From NCBI RefSeq assembly GCF_001426245.1, contig NZ_LMCM01000010.1:1-64000 (forward strand): DNA of 64,000 nucleotides. Direction: 5' to 3'. Under the pieces are notes generated by a model. The model was not told the DNA's origin, did no database searches, and worked only from the letters and a program-made list of their open reading frames with translations. The position numbers were made by a program, and so were the translations under genes. This document shows, one piece after another, positions 50,001 to 58,600 of the stretch (positions within the stretch are counted from its first letter, which is position 1; every line of letters begins with the position of its first letter). Source of the DNA: Phycicoccus sp. Root101 (GTDB taxonomy: Bacteria; Actinomycetota; Actinomycetes; Actinomycetales; Dermatophilaceae).

Positions 50001-50522
50001 TCAGTTGCGGCGGGAGGTGAGCTCTCGCCGGACGTGCTCCACGACGCCGTCCGCCGCGGCCGTGACCTCGGCGTAGGTCTGGTCGAAGGCGCTGTCGTCG
50101 CCGTACCAGGGGTCGTCCATGTCGAGGTCGTCGGTCTCGGCGGAGACGGGGTCGAAGGACCGGAACATCCGCACCTTGGCCCGCTGCTCGTCGGTGCGGG
50201 CGAGCTTGGTCAGCTCGCGGTGGTGGCCGGCATCGGCGGCCAGGACCAGGTCGACCTCGTCGAACCACGACCGCTCGAACCTGCGGGCCACGTGGTCGCT
50301 GCCGCCGAGGTCGTCGTGGCCGTTGCGGGCGAGGACCGCCAGCGTGCGTGGGTCGGCCGGGTTGCCGACCTCCCACGAGTGCGTCCCGGCGGAGTCGACG
50401 ACCACCTCGTCCTCGAGCCCGGCGTCGGCGAACCGCTCGCGCAGCAGGAACTCGCCCATGGGGGACCGGCAGATGTTGCCGGTGCAGACGACGGTGACGC
50501 GGTAGGGCCGGTTGGTGCTCAT
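50001..50522 (-). CDS. low-molecular-weight protein-tyrosine phosphatase
   Basis: Phosphatase of 173 residues. The P-loop C13-TGNIC-R19-S (CX5R) is at the N-terminus, as the class requires, and the general-acid aspartate is in MDDPWYGDDSAF near the end. These enzymes reverse tyrosine phosphorylation, often of polysaccharide export kinases, or act on arginine phosphate. ATG 50522 is backed by TTGAAT 6 nt upstream. Not linked to a kinase here. Confidence 0.92.
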   Translation of the reverse strand: MSTNRPYRVTVVCTGNICRSPMGEFLLRERFADAGLEDEVVVDSAGTHSWEVGNPADPRTLAVLARNGHDDLGGSDHVARRFERSWFDEVDLVLAADAGHHRELTKLARTDEQRAKVRMFRSFDPVSAETDDLDMDDPWYGDDSAFDQTYAEVTAAADGVVEHVRRELTSRRN

Positions 50523-50546
50523 GCGGCCATTCAACCCTGCCGCGGT

Positions 50547-51467
50547 TCAGCCCAGTGCGACGGCCAGCAGCGCCACGGGCGTGGTGAGCACCAGCGCTGC
50601 GAACGCGAGCATCGCCATTCGAAGGGCGGGGCTGGCGTCGGGTTCGGTGAGCAGCAGCATGCGGTCGCGGGTGGCCGACGACGCCCCGGCAGACCTGTCG
50701 GCGGCGCCCCCGTCGCCGGCGCTCCCGCCCACGGCACCGCCGTCGGCAGCGTCTCCGTCGGTCGTGCCGTCGGTGGCTCCCAGGGCCGTGTCCGGGTGCG
50801 CGCCCCTGGCCAGCGACACGAGGGCGCGGGCGAGCGGAACCGGTCCGGCGACCTTGCGGGCGGCCCGGTCGGCCAGCACCTCGACGAGCAACCGGACCTC
50901 GCGCAGCGCCTCGACCGCCCGCAGCCGCGACGGCACCGCCTCGTGCAGCACCGCGAAGAACTCCAGCACCAGGTCGTGCCTCGCCCGCAGGTGCGCCCGT
51001 TCGTGCGCGAGGACCGCGGCGAGCTCGTCGGCGGGCAGGGCCAGCAGGGTGCCCTCGGTGAGGACCACCCGTCGTCGCCGCCCGGGCAGGCAGTATGCCG
51101 TCGGCGTGGGGTGCGCGAGGACGCGCACCTCGCCCCCGGCCAGGCCCGCGGTGCGGCTGTCATGGGTCCCGAGCGCGTCGACCAGCTCGCCGTGGCGACG
51201 GCGCTCGCTGCGCAGCCGGGTGCCGACCCGGTGACCGGACCACAGCACGCGGGCGAGCATGCCGCCGCTGAACAGGAGGGCGACGACCGTGGCCCACCCC
51301 GGCAGCGTGGTGCTCGCGACAGCCGCCGGCGCCACGGCGAGGGCGGCCACGACCCCGGCCAGCGACACGCACTGCCACACGACCAGCGCCTCGAACGGTG
51401 CCCGCCTGAACCGCGTCAGCCCGGCCATGACCCGCGGACCCGGCCCGGCCAACGACCCGGCGGCCAC
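50547..51467 (-). CDS. M56-family (BlaR1/MecR1-like) membrane peptidase
   Basis: Membrane zinc peptidase of at least 306 residues. The zinc site is H155-E-R-A-H159 with upstream helices at about 25-50 and 58-75, and a final C-terminal helix. A 40-residue Gly/Ala/Asp linker separates the protease core from that helix. It lacks the penicillin-sensor domain of BlaR1, so the inducer is not necessarily a beta-lactam. The annotated GTG 51467 is the only standard start, but hydrophobic residues continue in frame upstream to about 51518, where a CTG overlaps the blaI stop, so the start is uncertain. By family analogy it inactivates the BlaI repressor encoded just upstream. Confidence 0.85.
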   Translation of the reverse strand: MAAGSLAGPGPRVMAGLTRFRRAPFEALVVWQCVSLAGVVAALAVAPAAVASTTLPGWATVVALLFSGGMLARVLWSGHRVGTRLRSERRRHGELVDALGTHDSRTAGLAGGEVRVLAHPTPTAYCLPGRRRRVVLTEGTLLALPADELAAVLAHERAHLRARHDLVLEFFAVLHEAVPSRLRAVEALREVRLLVEVLADRAARKVAGPVPLARALVSLARGAHPDTALGATDGTTDGDAADGGAVGGSAGDGGAADRSAGASSATRDRMLLLTEPDASPALRMAMLAFAALVLTTPVALLAVALG

Positions 51468-51514
51468 GGCCAGCGCGACGGTGGCGGCCGGAGCAGCGGA
51501 GGCGAGCTCCCCGG

Positions 51515-51934
51515 TCAGGGTCGCGGGCCCTCGGAGTGCCGCTGCTCCACCTCGGCGAGGGCCGCCTTGAGGTCGGCGATCTCCTCTGCCGTGGCATCCC
51601 CGAGGAAGTGCAGCATCGCGGTCCGTCGGTCGGGGGCCGCCATGCCGCTCAGCTGGGCCCGCATCGAGGTGGCGGTGAGCTCCTCGCGGGAGTCGGCCGC
51701 GGCATACAGGTAGGCCCGTCCGCTGCGCTCCTGCGTGAGGAGCCCGCTCTCGGCAAGGCGCCCCATGACGGTCATGACCGTCGTGTAGGCGAGGTCGCGG
51801 CTGCGGCTCAGCTCGTCGTGCACCTCGCGGACCGAGAGGGGGGCGCGACCGTCGGCCCCGGCCGCCCAGACGGCGTCCATCACCGCACGCTCGAGCTCGC
51901 CGAGCTTGTTGATCGCCTTGTGCGGCATCGTCAT
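51515..51934 (-). CDS. blaI: BlaI/MecI/CopY family transcriptional repressor
   Basis: Repressor of 139 residues. The winged helix covers residues 8-80 (LGELERAVMDAVWAA, LSVREVHDEL, LAYTTVMTVMGRLAESGLL) and the C-terminal part is the dimerisation and cleavage region. Such proteins bind dyads with TAC..GTA cores and are removed by proteolysis through an M56 partner. Here it is the fifth gene of the cytochrome bd operon, overlapping cydC by ATGA, with the M56 gene following. The tandem TACTACG dyads upstream of cydA are its likely sites. Confidence 0.92.
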   Translation of the reverse strand: MTMPHKAINKLGELERAVMDAVWAAGADGRAPLSVREVHDELSRSRDLAYTTVMTVMGRLAESGLLTQERSGRAYLYAAADSREELTATSMRAQLSGMAAPDRRTAMLHFLGDATAEEIADLKAALAEVEQRHSEGPRP

Positions 51935-53592
51935 CCCACCTGTCCCACGAGCCCGACCTCCGGGCTCGTCAGGTCCATGATGCCGTCCGCGTCCGTGAGC
52001 CCCTCGGGCCGGTGGCTGACGACGACCACGGTGCGCCCGCCGCGGGACCGGACGAGGTCCCGCAGGACCGCGACGGCGGTGGGGTGGTCGAGGTGGGCGA
52101 CGGGCTCGTCGAGCAGCACCACGGGTCGGCCGGACAGCAGCGCGCGGGCGATGGACAGCCGGGCACGTTCGCCGCCGCTGACGCCCTGTCCGCCGCTGCC
52201 CAGGACCGTGTCGAGACCGTTCGGGAGCGACGCGAACCACTCGCCCAGCCCGGCGTCGTCGAGCGCCTGCCCGACGGCCCGGTCGTCGGCACCCGGTCTG
52301 GCGAGTCGCAGGTTCTCGCGCAGGGTCGTCGCGAACACGTGCGGCTCGTCGTCGACCACGGCGACGAGGTCGCGGACCGTGGCGGCAGGCAGGTCACGGA
52401 CGTCGACCCCGTCCACGAGGAACCGCCCGTCCGACGGGTCGAGCTGTCGCGCGAGGACGGCGAGGAGGGTCGACTTGCCGCAACCGCTCGGCCCGACGAC
52501 GGCCTGCACGGTCCCGGCCGGCAGGTCGAGGTCGGTCGTGGGCAGGTGGGTGCGGGTGCCGTCCCAGGTCGCGCTGACCCCGCGCAGCTCGAGGTGGGGC
52601 GTGCCGCCCGGCCGGCGCGGGCGCAGCCGACCGGACAGGGGCTGCGGGTGGTCGACGACGGCGGGTTCCGCGTCGAGCAGGAAGTCCAGACGCGTCGCGC
52701 TCGCCTGCGCGCGGGCCCATGAGCGGGCGACGTCCGGCAGGGAGCCGAACACCTCGGCCAGGGCGAACGGCGCCAGCACCAGGAGGGCCGTCACGGGGTC
52801 GGAGTGCCCACCGCGACGGGCGACGACGGCGCACGCGACCGTGGCCAGCGCGGTCGCGAGCGGGAGGGCGGCCGCGGCGAGGGCGCGGCCGACGGCCTGG
52901 CGTCGCGTGCTCGCCGCGACGGCTGCGTGGGCCTCGTCGACCCGGGCCAGCGCAGCGGCCGTGGCCCCGATGGCCTGCAGCTCGTCGACCTGCGAGGCCA
53001 CCAGCTCGGTCACCCGGGTCAGCTCCTCCCGGGCCGTGCCGAGCTCGACCTGGCTTCGTGCCTCCACCCGCCAGGCGACCATGGTGACCGCCGCGACGGT
53101 GGCGAGGAGGCCAGCGACGACGATGCCGGCCGCGGGTTCGACGAGGGTGCACAGCACCAGGGCACCGGCGCCGGTCAGGGTCACCGCGAGCACGGGCACC
53201 GTCACCCGGACCTGCGCCTCGACCCGGTCGGTGACGTCGTCGACGACGCCGCGCAGCGACGCTGCCCGACCCCGGCGGGGCAGGCGGGCGGGAGTCAGCG
53301 GCACCAGCGCGGCATACACGTCGGTGCGCGCCCGGGCCAGGTCGTCGAGGGCGGCGTCGTGCGAACGCAGCCGCTCGCGGTACCGCAGCACCGGCCTCGC
53401 CATCCCGAACGTCCGGACGGCCACGATCGCGGTGAGCAGGGTGAGGATGACGGGGCGCTCGCTGGCGCGGACGATGAGCCAGCCGGAGGTCGCGGTGAGC
53501 GCCACCCCCGACCCGAGTGCGCCGGCGCCGATGACCCCGGCGAGGACGACGCGGGGCGAGGCCACGCGCCGGCCGACCCGGGGGCTGCTCAT
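51931..53592 (-). CDS. cydC: thiol reductant ABC exporter subunit CydC
   Basis: Half-transporter ABC protein of 553 residues, one half of the CydDC heterodimer that exports cysteine or glutathione-type thiols needed for assembly of cytochrome bd. Six helices cover residues 15-300. The nucleotide domain has VVGPSGCGKST, signature GVSGGERARLSIARA and Walker B VVLLDEPVAHLD. ATG 53592 overlaps the cydD stop (ATGA). Confidence 0.93.
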   Translation of the reverse strand: MSSPRVGRRVASPRVVLAGVIGAGALGSGVALTATSGWLIVRASERPVILTLLTAIVAVRTFGMARPVLRYRERLRSHDAALDDLARARTDVYAALVPLTPARLPRRGRAASLRGVVDDVTDRVEAQVRVTVPVLAVTLTGAGALVLCTLVEPAAGIVVAGLLATVAAVTMVAWRVEARSQVELGTAREELTRVTELVASQVDELQAIGATAAALARVDEAHAAVAASTRRQAVGRALAAAALPLATALATVACAVVARRGGHSDPVTALLVLAPFALAEVFGSLPDVARSWARAQASATRLDFLLDAEPAVVDHPQPLSGRLRPRRPGGTPHLELRGVSATWDGTRTHLPTTDLDLPAGTVQAVVGPSGCGKSTLLAVLARQLDPSDGRFLVDGVDVRDLPAATVRDLVAVVDDEPHVFATTLRENLRLARPGADDRAVGQALDDAGLGEWFASLPNGLDTVLGSGGQGVSGGERARLSIARALLSGRPVVLLDEPVAHLDHPTAVAVLRDLVRSRGGRTVVVVSHRPEGLTDADGIMDLTSPEVGLVGQVG

Positions 53593-55190
53593 GCGGTCAC
53601 CCCGACCGGCTGCAGGTGCACGTGCTGGTCGGCGAGGGCGACGAGCTCGGGGCGGTGGGTGACGACGATGACGCAGCGGCGTTCGGCGAGGGTGGCGATG
53701 ACCTCGTGGGTCAGGGCGGCGGTGGCCTCGTCGAGGTGGGCGGTGGGTTCGTCGAGGAGCACGACGGTGGCCCGGCTGAGGGTGGCCCGCGCGAGGACGA
53801 GGCGGGCCCGCTGCCCGGCCGACAGCCCGCGGCCGTCGTCGCCGAGCGGGGTGTCGAGACCTGCGGGCAGGGCGGCGACGGGGCCCTCGAGGCCCACCTC
53901 CCGCAGCGCCGCCCACAACGACTCGCCCGGTGTGCTGGAGTCGCCTCCGAGGGTGAGGTTGCTGCGGATGCTCTCGGTCGTGAGGAACGGGCGTTGCGTC
54001 ACGAGGTGCGTCGCCGGCGCCGTGACCGTCCCCCGGGAGGGTGTCCGCAGGCCGGCCACCAGCGCGAGCAGGGTCGACTTGCCGACGCCCGACGGACCCG
54101 TGACGACGGTGAGGCCGACGCCGGCGGCGAGGTCGAGGTCGTCCAGGACCGGGTGCGTGGCTCCGGGGTGGGTGTACCCGAGCCCGTGCACCTCGACCCG
54201 GGCGGCCTTGGGCACCGTGTGGACGAGGACGCCGTGGTCCTGTCGTTCCTGCGCCCCGTCGCCGAGCCGGGCGGTGACCTCGGCCAGGGCGGCGGCACCG
54301 TCGGCGGCGCTGTGGAACTCCGCGCCCACCCGTCGCACCGGCCAGTAGGCCTCGGGCGCCAGCAGGATCGCGACCAGGGCCGTCCCGAGCTCCAGGCCGC
54401 CGTGCGACAGCCGCAGCCCCACGATGACGGCGACGATCGCGACACAGATCGTCGCGAGCAGCTCGAGCGCTGCCGAGCTCAGGAAGGCCAGCCGCAGGGT
54501 GGCCATGGTGGTCCGGCGGTGCCGCTGGCTGACCTCGCCGATGACGGCGGTCTGTCGCTCGGCCCGACCGTAGGCCGCCAGCGTCGGCAGCCCGCGCACC
54601 ACGTCGAGGAAGTGCCCGGACAAGGAGGCCAGTGCCTTCCAGCGCTGCTGGGTCGCGTCGCGGGTCGTGGCCCCGATCAGGGCGGCGAACACCGGGAGCA
54701 GCGGCAGGGTGAGCACGACCACGAGGGCGCTGCGCCAGTCGACGACCGCGAGGACCACGACGGCCAGCGGCGGGACGACGCAGGCGGTGACGAGGGCGGG
54801 CAGGAACCGTGCGACGTACGGCTCGATGCTCGTCGCTCCCTGGTCGGCGAGGACCAGGGCGGTCGCCGGGTCGGGGCGCCGCTCGGCCGGGGCGGCGGCC
54901 CAGTGGCGCAGGAGGCGGCTGCGGGCCCCGGCGCTGACCGCGGCACCCGCCGACGCCGCCACGCGTTCGCCGGTCAGGGCGAGCAGCCCGCGGACCACGA
55001 ACAGTCCGAGCAGGTATGCCGCGGGGGCGCCGAGCGGCACACCCCTCACCGCCGCGACCACCACGGCGGACAGGGCGAACGCCGTGGCGACGGTCGCGAT
55101 GCCCTGGGCCACGCCCACGGCGCCGAGGGTGGCGAGCGGGCGTCGGGCCTCGGGCAGCGTGCGCAGGACCTGCGGGTCGAACGGACGCAT
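53589..55190 (-). CDS. cydD: thiol reductant ABC exporter subunit CydD
   Basis: Half-transporter ABC protein of 533 residues, partner of CydC. Membrane region to about residue 310, then VVTGPSGVGKST, signature GLSAGQRARLVLARA and Walker B VVLLDEPTAHLDEATAAL. Divided cydD and cydC genes directly after cydB are typical of gram-positive bacteria. ATG 55190 shares a base with the cydB stop. Confidence 0.93.
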   Translation of the reverse strand: MRPFDPQVLRTLPEARRPLATLGAVGVAQGIATVATAFALSAVVVAAVRGVPLGAPAAYLLGLFVVRGLLALTGERVAASAGAAVSAGARSRLLRHWAAAPAERRPDPATALVLADQGATSIEPYVARFLPALVTACVVPPLAVVVLAVVDWRSALVVVLTLPLLPVFAALIGATTRDATQQRWKALASLSGHFLDVVRGLPTLAAYGRAERQTAVIGEVSQRHRRTTMATLRLAFLSSAALELLATICVAIVAVIVGLRLSHGGLELGTALVAILLAPEAYWPVRRVGAEFHSAADGAAALAEVTARLGDGAQERQDHGVLVHTVPKAARVEVHGLGYTHPGATHPVLDDLDLAAGVGLTVVTGPSGVGKSTLLALVAGLRTPSRGTVTAPATHLVTQRPFLTTESIRSNLTLGGDSSTPGESLWAALREVGLEGPVAALPAGLDTPLGDDGRGLSAGQRARLVLARATLSRATVVLLDEPTAHLDEATAALTHEVIATLAERRCVIVVTHRPELVALADQHVHLQPVGVTA

Positions 55191-56245
55191 CAGCGGGTGG
55201 CCGGGCTGGGCTCGGCGTGGTCGTGCCTGGTGGCGCCCGGGATGTGCTGCGTGCCGATGCGCTTGCGGAAGATCCAGTACGTCCACGACTGGTAGAGCAG
55301 CACGATCGGCGTGAACACCACCGCCACCCACGTCATGATCTTGAGCGTGTAGGGCGTGCTCGAGGCGTTGGCGGTCGTCAGCGACCACGCGGCGTCGAGG
55401 GTGCTGGGCATGACGTTCGGGAAGAGCAGGAGGAAGTACGTCGTCACGGCCATCGCGATGGTCACGAAGGTGCCGACGAAGGCCCAGCCCTCGCGGCCCC
55501 GCAGGTTGGCCGCCAGGGAGGCGACGAGGGCGCCGGCGGCGACCACGGTCGACACCCACGAACCGATGTTGCCGTCAGCGGCGCCGAGGATGGCGAGGAG
55601 GGCGACGGCGAGGACGGCGGTGACGACGCCGGTGCGGGTGGCGACGCCCCGGGCGTCCTCACGGATCGGGCCGGTGGTCTTCAGGGCCACGAACAACGCG
55701 CCGTGGGTGAGGAAGAGGCCGACGGTGACGAGGCCACCGAGCAGCGAGACCGGGTTGAGCAGGGTGAACAGGTTGCCGGTGAACTCCTTGCTCGCGTCGA
55801 TCGGCAGGCCCCGCACGACGTTGGTCAGGGCGACGCCCCAGAGCAGGGCCGGCACCGCCGAGCCGACGATGATCGCGGCGTCCCAGCGGGCCCGCCACGT
55901 GGCGTCATCGCGCTTGCCGCGGTAGTCGAACCCGAGGTTGCGCACGATGAGGGCGACGAGGATGAGCAGCAGGGGGAGGTAGAACGCGCTGAACATGGTG
56001 GCGTACCAGTGCGGGAAGGCGGCGAAGGTGGCCCCACCCGCCGTCAGCACCCAGACCTCGTTGCCGTCCCACACCGGGCCGATCGTGTTGATCATGACCC
56101 GGCGGCGCTTCTCCGTGGTCTCGTCGTCCTCGCCCCGTCCGAGGACGGGGAGCAGCATGCCCACCCCGAAGTCGAAGCCCTCGAGGACGAAGTAGCCGGT
56201 CCACAGGACGGCGATGATGATGAACCACACGGTGCTGAGTTCCAT
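55190..56245 (-). CDS. cydB: cytochrome bd ubiquinol/menaquinol oxidase subunit II
   Basis: Membrane subunit of 351 residues with eight to nine helices. It starts MELSTVWFIIIAVLWTGYFVLEGFDFGVGMLLP, the family's opening, and holds IGPVWDGNEVW, the conserved loop. An AAGGA ribosome site is 10 nt before ATG 56245, immediately after a tetranucleotide microsatellite in the 61-bp gap from cydA. It joins CydA in oxygen reduction with high affinity. Confidence 0.95.
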   Translation of the reverse strand: MELSTVWFIIIAVLWTGYFVLEGFDFGVGMLLPVLGRGEDDETTEKRRRVMINTIGPVWDGNEVWVLTAGGATFAAFPHWYATMFSAFYLPLLLILVALIVRNLGFDYRGKRDDATWRARWDAAIIVGSAVPALLWGVALTNVVRGLPIDASKEFTGNLFTLLNPVSLLGGLVTVGLFLTHGALFVALKTTGPIREDARGVATRTGVVTAVLAVALLAILGAADGNIGSWVSTVVAAGALVASLAANLRGREGWAFVGTFVTIAMAVTTYFLLLFPNVMPSTLDAAWSLTTANASSTPYTLKIMTWVAVVFTPIVLLYQSWTYWIFRKRIGTQHIPGATRHDHAEPSPATR

Positions 56246-56262
56246 TGCGGTGCAATCCTTTT

Positions 56263-56297
56263 CAGTCAGTCAGTCAGTCAGTCAGTCAGTCAGTCAG
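56263..56297. repeat. tetranucleotide microsatellite, nearly 9 copies of CAGT
   Basis: An uninterrupted run of CAGT (CTGA-type on the coding strand) of 35 bases, 8.75 copies, in the gap between the cydA stop and the cydB ribosome site. It is the only such tract in the window, and it is striking in so GC-rich a sequence. Confidence 0.97.
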
Positions 56298-56306
56298 CGA
56301 CGGCGG

Positions 56307-57740
56307 TCAGTAGGCGAAGGCGAGGGGGGCGTCCTCGTCCTGGTCGGCGGCGACCACGGGGTCCTCGAACGGCGGCGCCCCGGCGCGCAGGTAGGTGAGG
56401 AAGAGCTTCACCTCGATGACCGCGAGCACGCCGTAGAGCAGCGTGTAGACGACCATCGACGTGACCACCTCGCCGGCCGAGACCGACGGTGAGACCCCGG
56501 TGCTGGTCGACATCACGCCGAACACCAGCCACGGCTGGCGACCGGCCTCGGTGAAGATCCAGCCGAAGCTGTTGCCGAAGATGGGCAGCAGCGGTGTCGC
56601 GATGACGACCCAGTGCCACCAGCGCGCGCGGGGAACGCGACCGCCGCGAGTCGTCCAGAGGACCGCGAGGGCGATGAGGCAGGCGGCCATGCCGACGCCG
56701 ATCATCAGCCGGAAGCTCCAGTAGGACAGCGGGATGTTGGGCGTGTAGGTCGCGTCCGCGGTGAGCGGGTTGCCGGTGCCGTACTTCTGCGCGTACTCCG
56801 CCTTGAGCTCGTTGATGCCCTGGACGCTGCCGTCGAAGTGCCCGGTCGCCAGGAAGCTCAGCAGCCCGGGGACGGTGACCGCGAACTTCTCCTCGCTGCC
56901 GTCGAGCGAGCCGATCGTCAGCAGCGAGAAGGGGGCGTTGCCGTCGGAGCTGTCGTACAGCGCCTCTGCCGCAGCCATCTTCATCGGCTGGACGTCGGTC
57001 ATGATCTTGCCCTGGATGTCGCCGGTCACGGCGAGGGCGAGACCCGCGACGAGGGTGACGACGGCTCCCAGGCGGGTCGCGCGCCGGTACATCCCCTCGT
57101 CCGTGCCCACGTCGACCCGGCGCAGGTGCCACAGCGCGACGGCCATGACGACCGCGCCCCCGACGAGGTAGGCCGCCGCGACGACGTGGGGGAACGTCAC
57201 GAGCTGCACCTTGTTGGTGAGGACCGCGCCGAAGTCGGTCAGCTCGGCCCGCTTGGTCACCGGGTTGAGGCGGTAGCCGACGGGGTTCTGCATGAACGAG
57301 TTGGCGCTGAGGATGAAGTACGCCGACAGCAGCGTGCCCACGTGCACGATCCACATGCAGGCTGCGTGCAGCTTCTCGGGGATGCGGCCCCAGCCGAAGA
57401 TCCACAGCCCGAGGAAGGTCGACTCGAGGAAGAACGCGAGGAGCGCCTCGATCGCCAGCGGTGCGCCGAAGATGTCTCCGACGAACCGGCTGTAGTCCGA
57501 CCAGTTCATGCCGAACTGGAACTCCTGCACGATGCCCGTGACGAGCCCGAGCGCGAAGTTGATCGTGAAGAGCTTGCCGAAGAACTTGGCGAGCCGCAGG
57601 TCGTCCGGCCGGCGGCGCCGCACCCACGAGGAGTGGTACCAGGCCACGAGGGCGGACAGGCCGATTGTCACCGGCACGAACAGGAAGTGGTAGACGGTGG
57701 TGATGGCGAACTGCCACCTGGCCAGGTCGAGGTTGTCCAT
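56307..57740 (-). CDS. cydA: cytochrome bd ubiquinol/menaquinol oxidase subunit I
   Basis: Heme-bearing subunit of 477 residues. The family motif GRQPW (EAGRQPWLVFG) is present, as are the N-terminal histidine ligand segment TVYHFLFVPVTIGLSALVAW and the FFLESTFLGLWIFGW helix. The Q loop appears to be the short form. It starts at ATG 57740 in a region with two tandem dyads 37-72 bp upstream. It begins the operon cydA-cydB-cydD-cydC-blaI-M56. Confidence 0.96.
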   Translation of the reverse strand: MDNLDLARWQFAITTVYHFLFVPVTIGLSALVAWYHSSWVRRRRPDDLRLAKFFGKLFTINFALGLVTGIVQEFQFGMNWSDYSRFVGDIFGAPLAIEALLAFFLESTFLGLWIFGWGRIPEKLHAACMWIVHVGTLLSAYFILSANSFMQNPVGYRLNPVTKRAELTDFGAVLTNKVQLVTFPHVVAAAYLVGGAVVMAVALWHLRRVDVGTDEGMYRRATRLGAVVTLVAGLALAVTGDIQGKIMTDVQPMKMAAAEALYDSSDGNAPFSLLTIGSLDGSEEKFAVTVPGLLSFLATGHFDGSVQGINELKAEYAQKYGTGNPLTADATYTPNIPLSYWSFRLMIGVGMAACLIALAVLWTTRGGRVPRARWWHWVVIATPLLPIFGNSFGWIFTEAGRQPWLVFGVMSTSTGVSPSVSAGEVVTSMVVYTLLYGVLAVIEVKLFLTYLRAGAPPFEDPVVAADQDEDAPLAFAY

Positions 57741-57776
57741 CGTTGCTCCGGGGTTCTCTGCACGACTGCGGGGCAC

Positions 57777-57812
57777 TACTACGGTTCGTAGTACATACTA
57801 CGCCGCGTCGTA
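57777..57812. promoter_or_regulatory. two tandem 17-bp dyads (BlaI-like operator) upstream of cydA
   Basis: The first dyad is TACTACG-gtt-CGTAGTA (57777-57793, perfect). The second, 2 bp on, is TACTACG-ccg-CGTCGTA (57796-57812, one mismatch). Their centres are 19 bp apart, about two helical turns, as for cooperative dimers. TAC..GTA cores suit BlaI/CopY-type repressors, and a blaI gene ends the operon that starts here. Confidence 0.8.
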
Positions 57813-57879
57813 GACCTGGTGACAGGGGCGAAGGTCCCGACCACCCGTGACTCGCGTCTCACCGCCCGCTCCGGCTGGT

Positions 57880-57885
57880 TAGGGT
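57880..57885 (+). promoter_or_regulatory. leaderless-type -10 box (TAGGGT)
   Basis: Ends 7 nt before ATG 57893 of the C26 peptidase gene. Together with the cydA operators, it lies in the 152-bp divergent gap. Confidence 0.5.
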
Positions 57886-57892
57886 CCTGCGT

Positions 57893-58600
57893 ATGCCGCG
57901 TCCGCTCGTCCTCGTGCCCGCTCGCTGGGCGGGGCAGATCGAGGGACGCCCGCGCCCGGGCGTCTTCGCCCCGCGGTCCCTGGTGGACGCCATCGTCCGC
58001 GCCGGCGGGGAGCCGGTGCTCGCCTGGCCCGAGTCCGTCGAGCGGGCGAGGGACCTCGTGGCCCACGCCGGCGCCGTGGTGCTCCAGGGAGGCGAGGACC
58101 TCGACCTCCGACCGTTCGGTGTCCCGGACGTGCACCCGCGCGAGACGCACCCACCGGCCGAGCAGGACGCCGCGGACGTGGCCGTGACGCGTGCCGCGGT
58201 CGAGGCAGGGCTGCCCGTGCTGGCCATCTGCCGCGGGATGCAGGTGCTCAACATCGTCCTCGGCGGGACGATCCACCAGCACCTCGAGGAGACTTCGGTC
58301 GCCCACGCCGACAACTCCCACGCCGTGGACGTCGTTCCGGGGACCCTGCTCGAACGCGTCCTGGTCCGCGACGGTGGTGGGCTCCGGCGTGACGGCTGGT
58401 CCAACCACCACCAGGCCTGCGACCGGCTGGCCGACGGCTACCTGCTGTCAGCCACCACCCCCGACGGCTGCGTCGAGGCGATGGAGTCGTCCGACGGTCG
58501 CGTCATCGCCGTGCAGTGGCACCCCGAGGTGGACGCTGCCACCGTGCCGCACCAGCAGGCGCTGTTCGACTGGGTCGTCGAGGCCGCTCAGTCCGGGTAG
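57893..58600 (+). CDS. gamma-glutamyl-gamma-aminobutyrate hydrolase-like (peptidase C26)
   Basis: Class I glutamine-amidotransferase-like hydrolase of 235 residues. The nucleophile elbow is VLAICRGMQVLNI, and the His-Glu pair is in VIAVQWHPEVD; LQGGEDLDLRPFG is the substrate loop. PuuD-type enzymes split gamma-glutamyl-GABA in putrescine breakdown, and others act on gamma-glutamyl peptides. No puu genes are beside it. Its last 13 bp overlap the convergent galE. Confidence 0.88.
   Translation: MPRPLVLVPARWAGQIEGRPRPGVFAPRSLVDAIVRAGGEPVLAWPESVERARDLVAHAGAVVLQGGEDLDLRPFGVPDVHPRETHPPAEQDAADVAVTRAAVEAGLPVLAICRGMQVLNIVLGGTIHQHLEETSVAHADNSHAVDVVPGTLLERVLVRDGGGLRRDGWSNHHQACDRLADGYLLSATTPDGCVEAMESSDGRVIAVQWHPEVDAATVPHQQALFDWVVEAAQSG

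Noticed and set aside
56263-56297. CRISPR array
   Set aside because: The unit is four bases with no spacers; it is a microsatellite.
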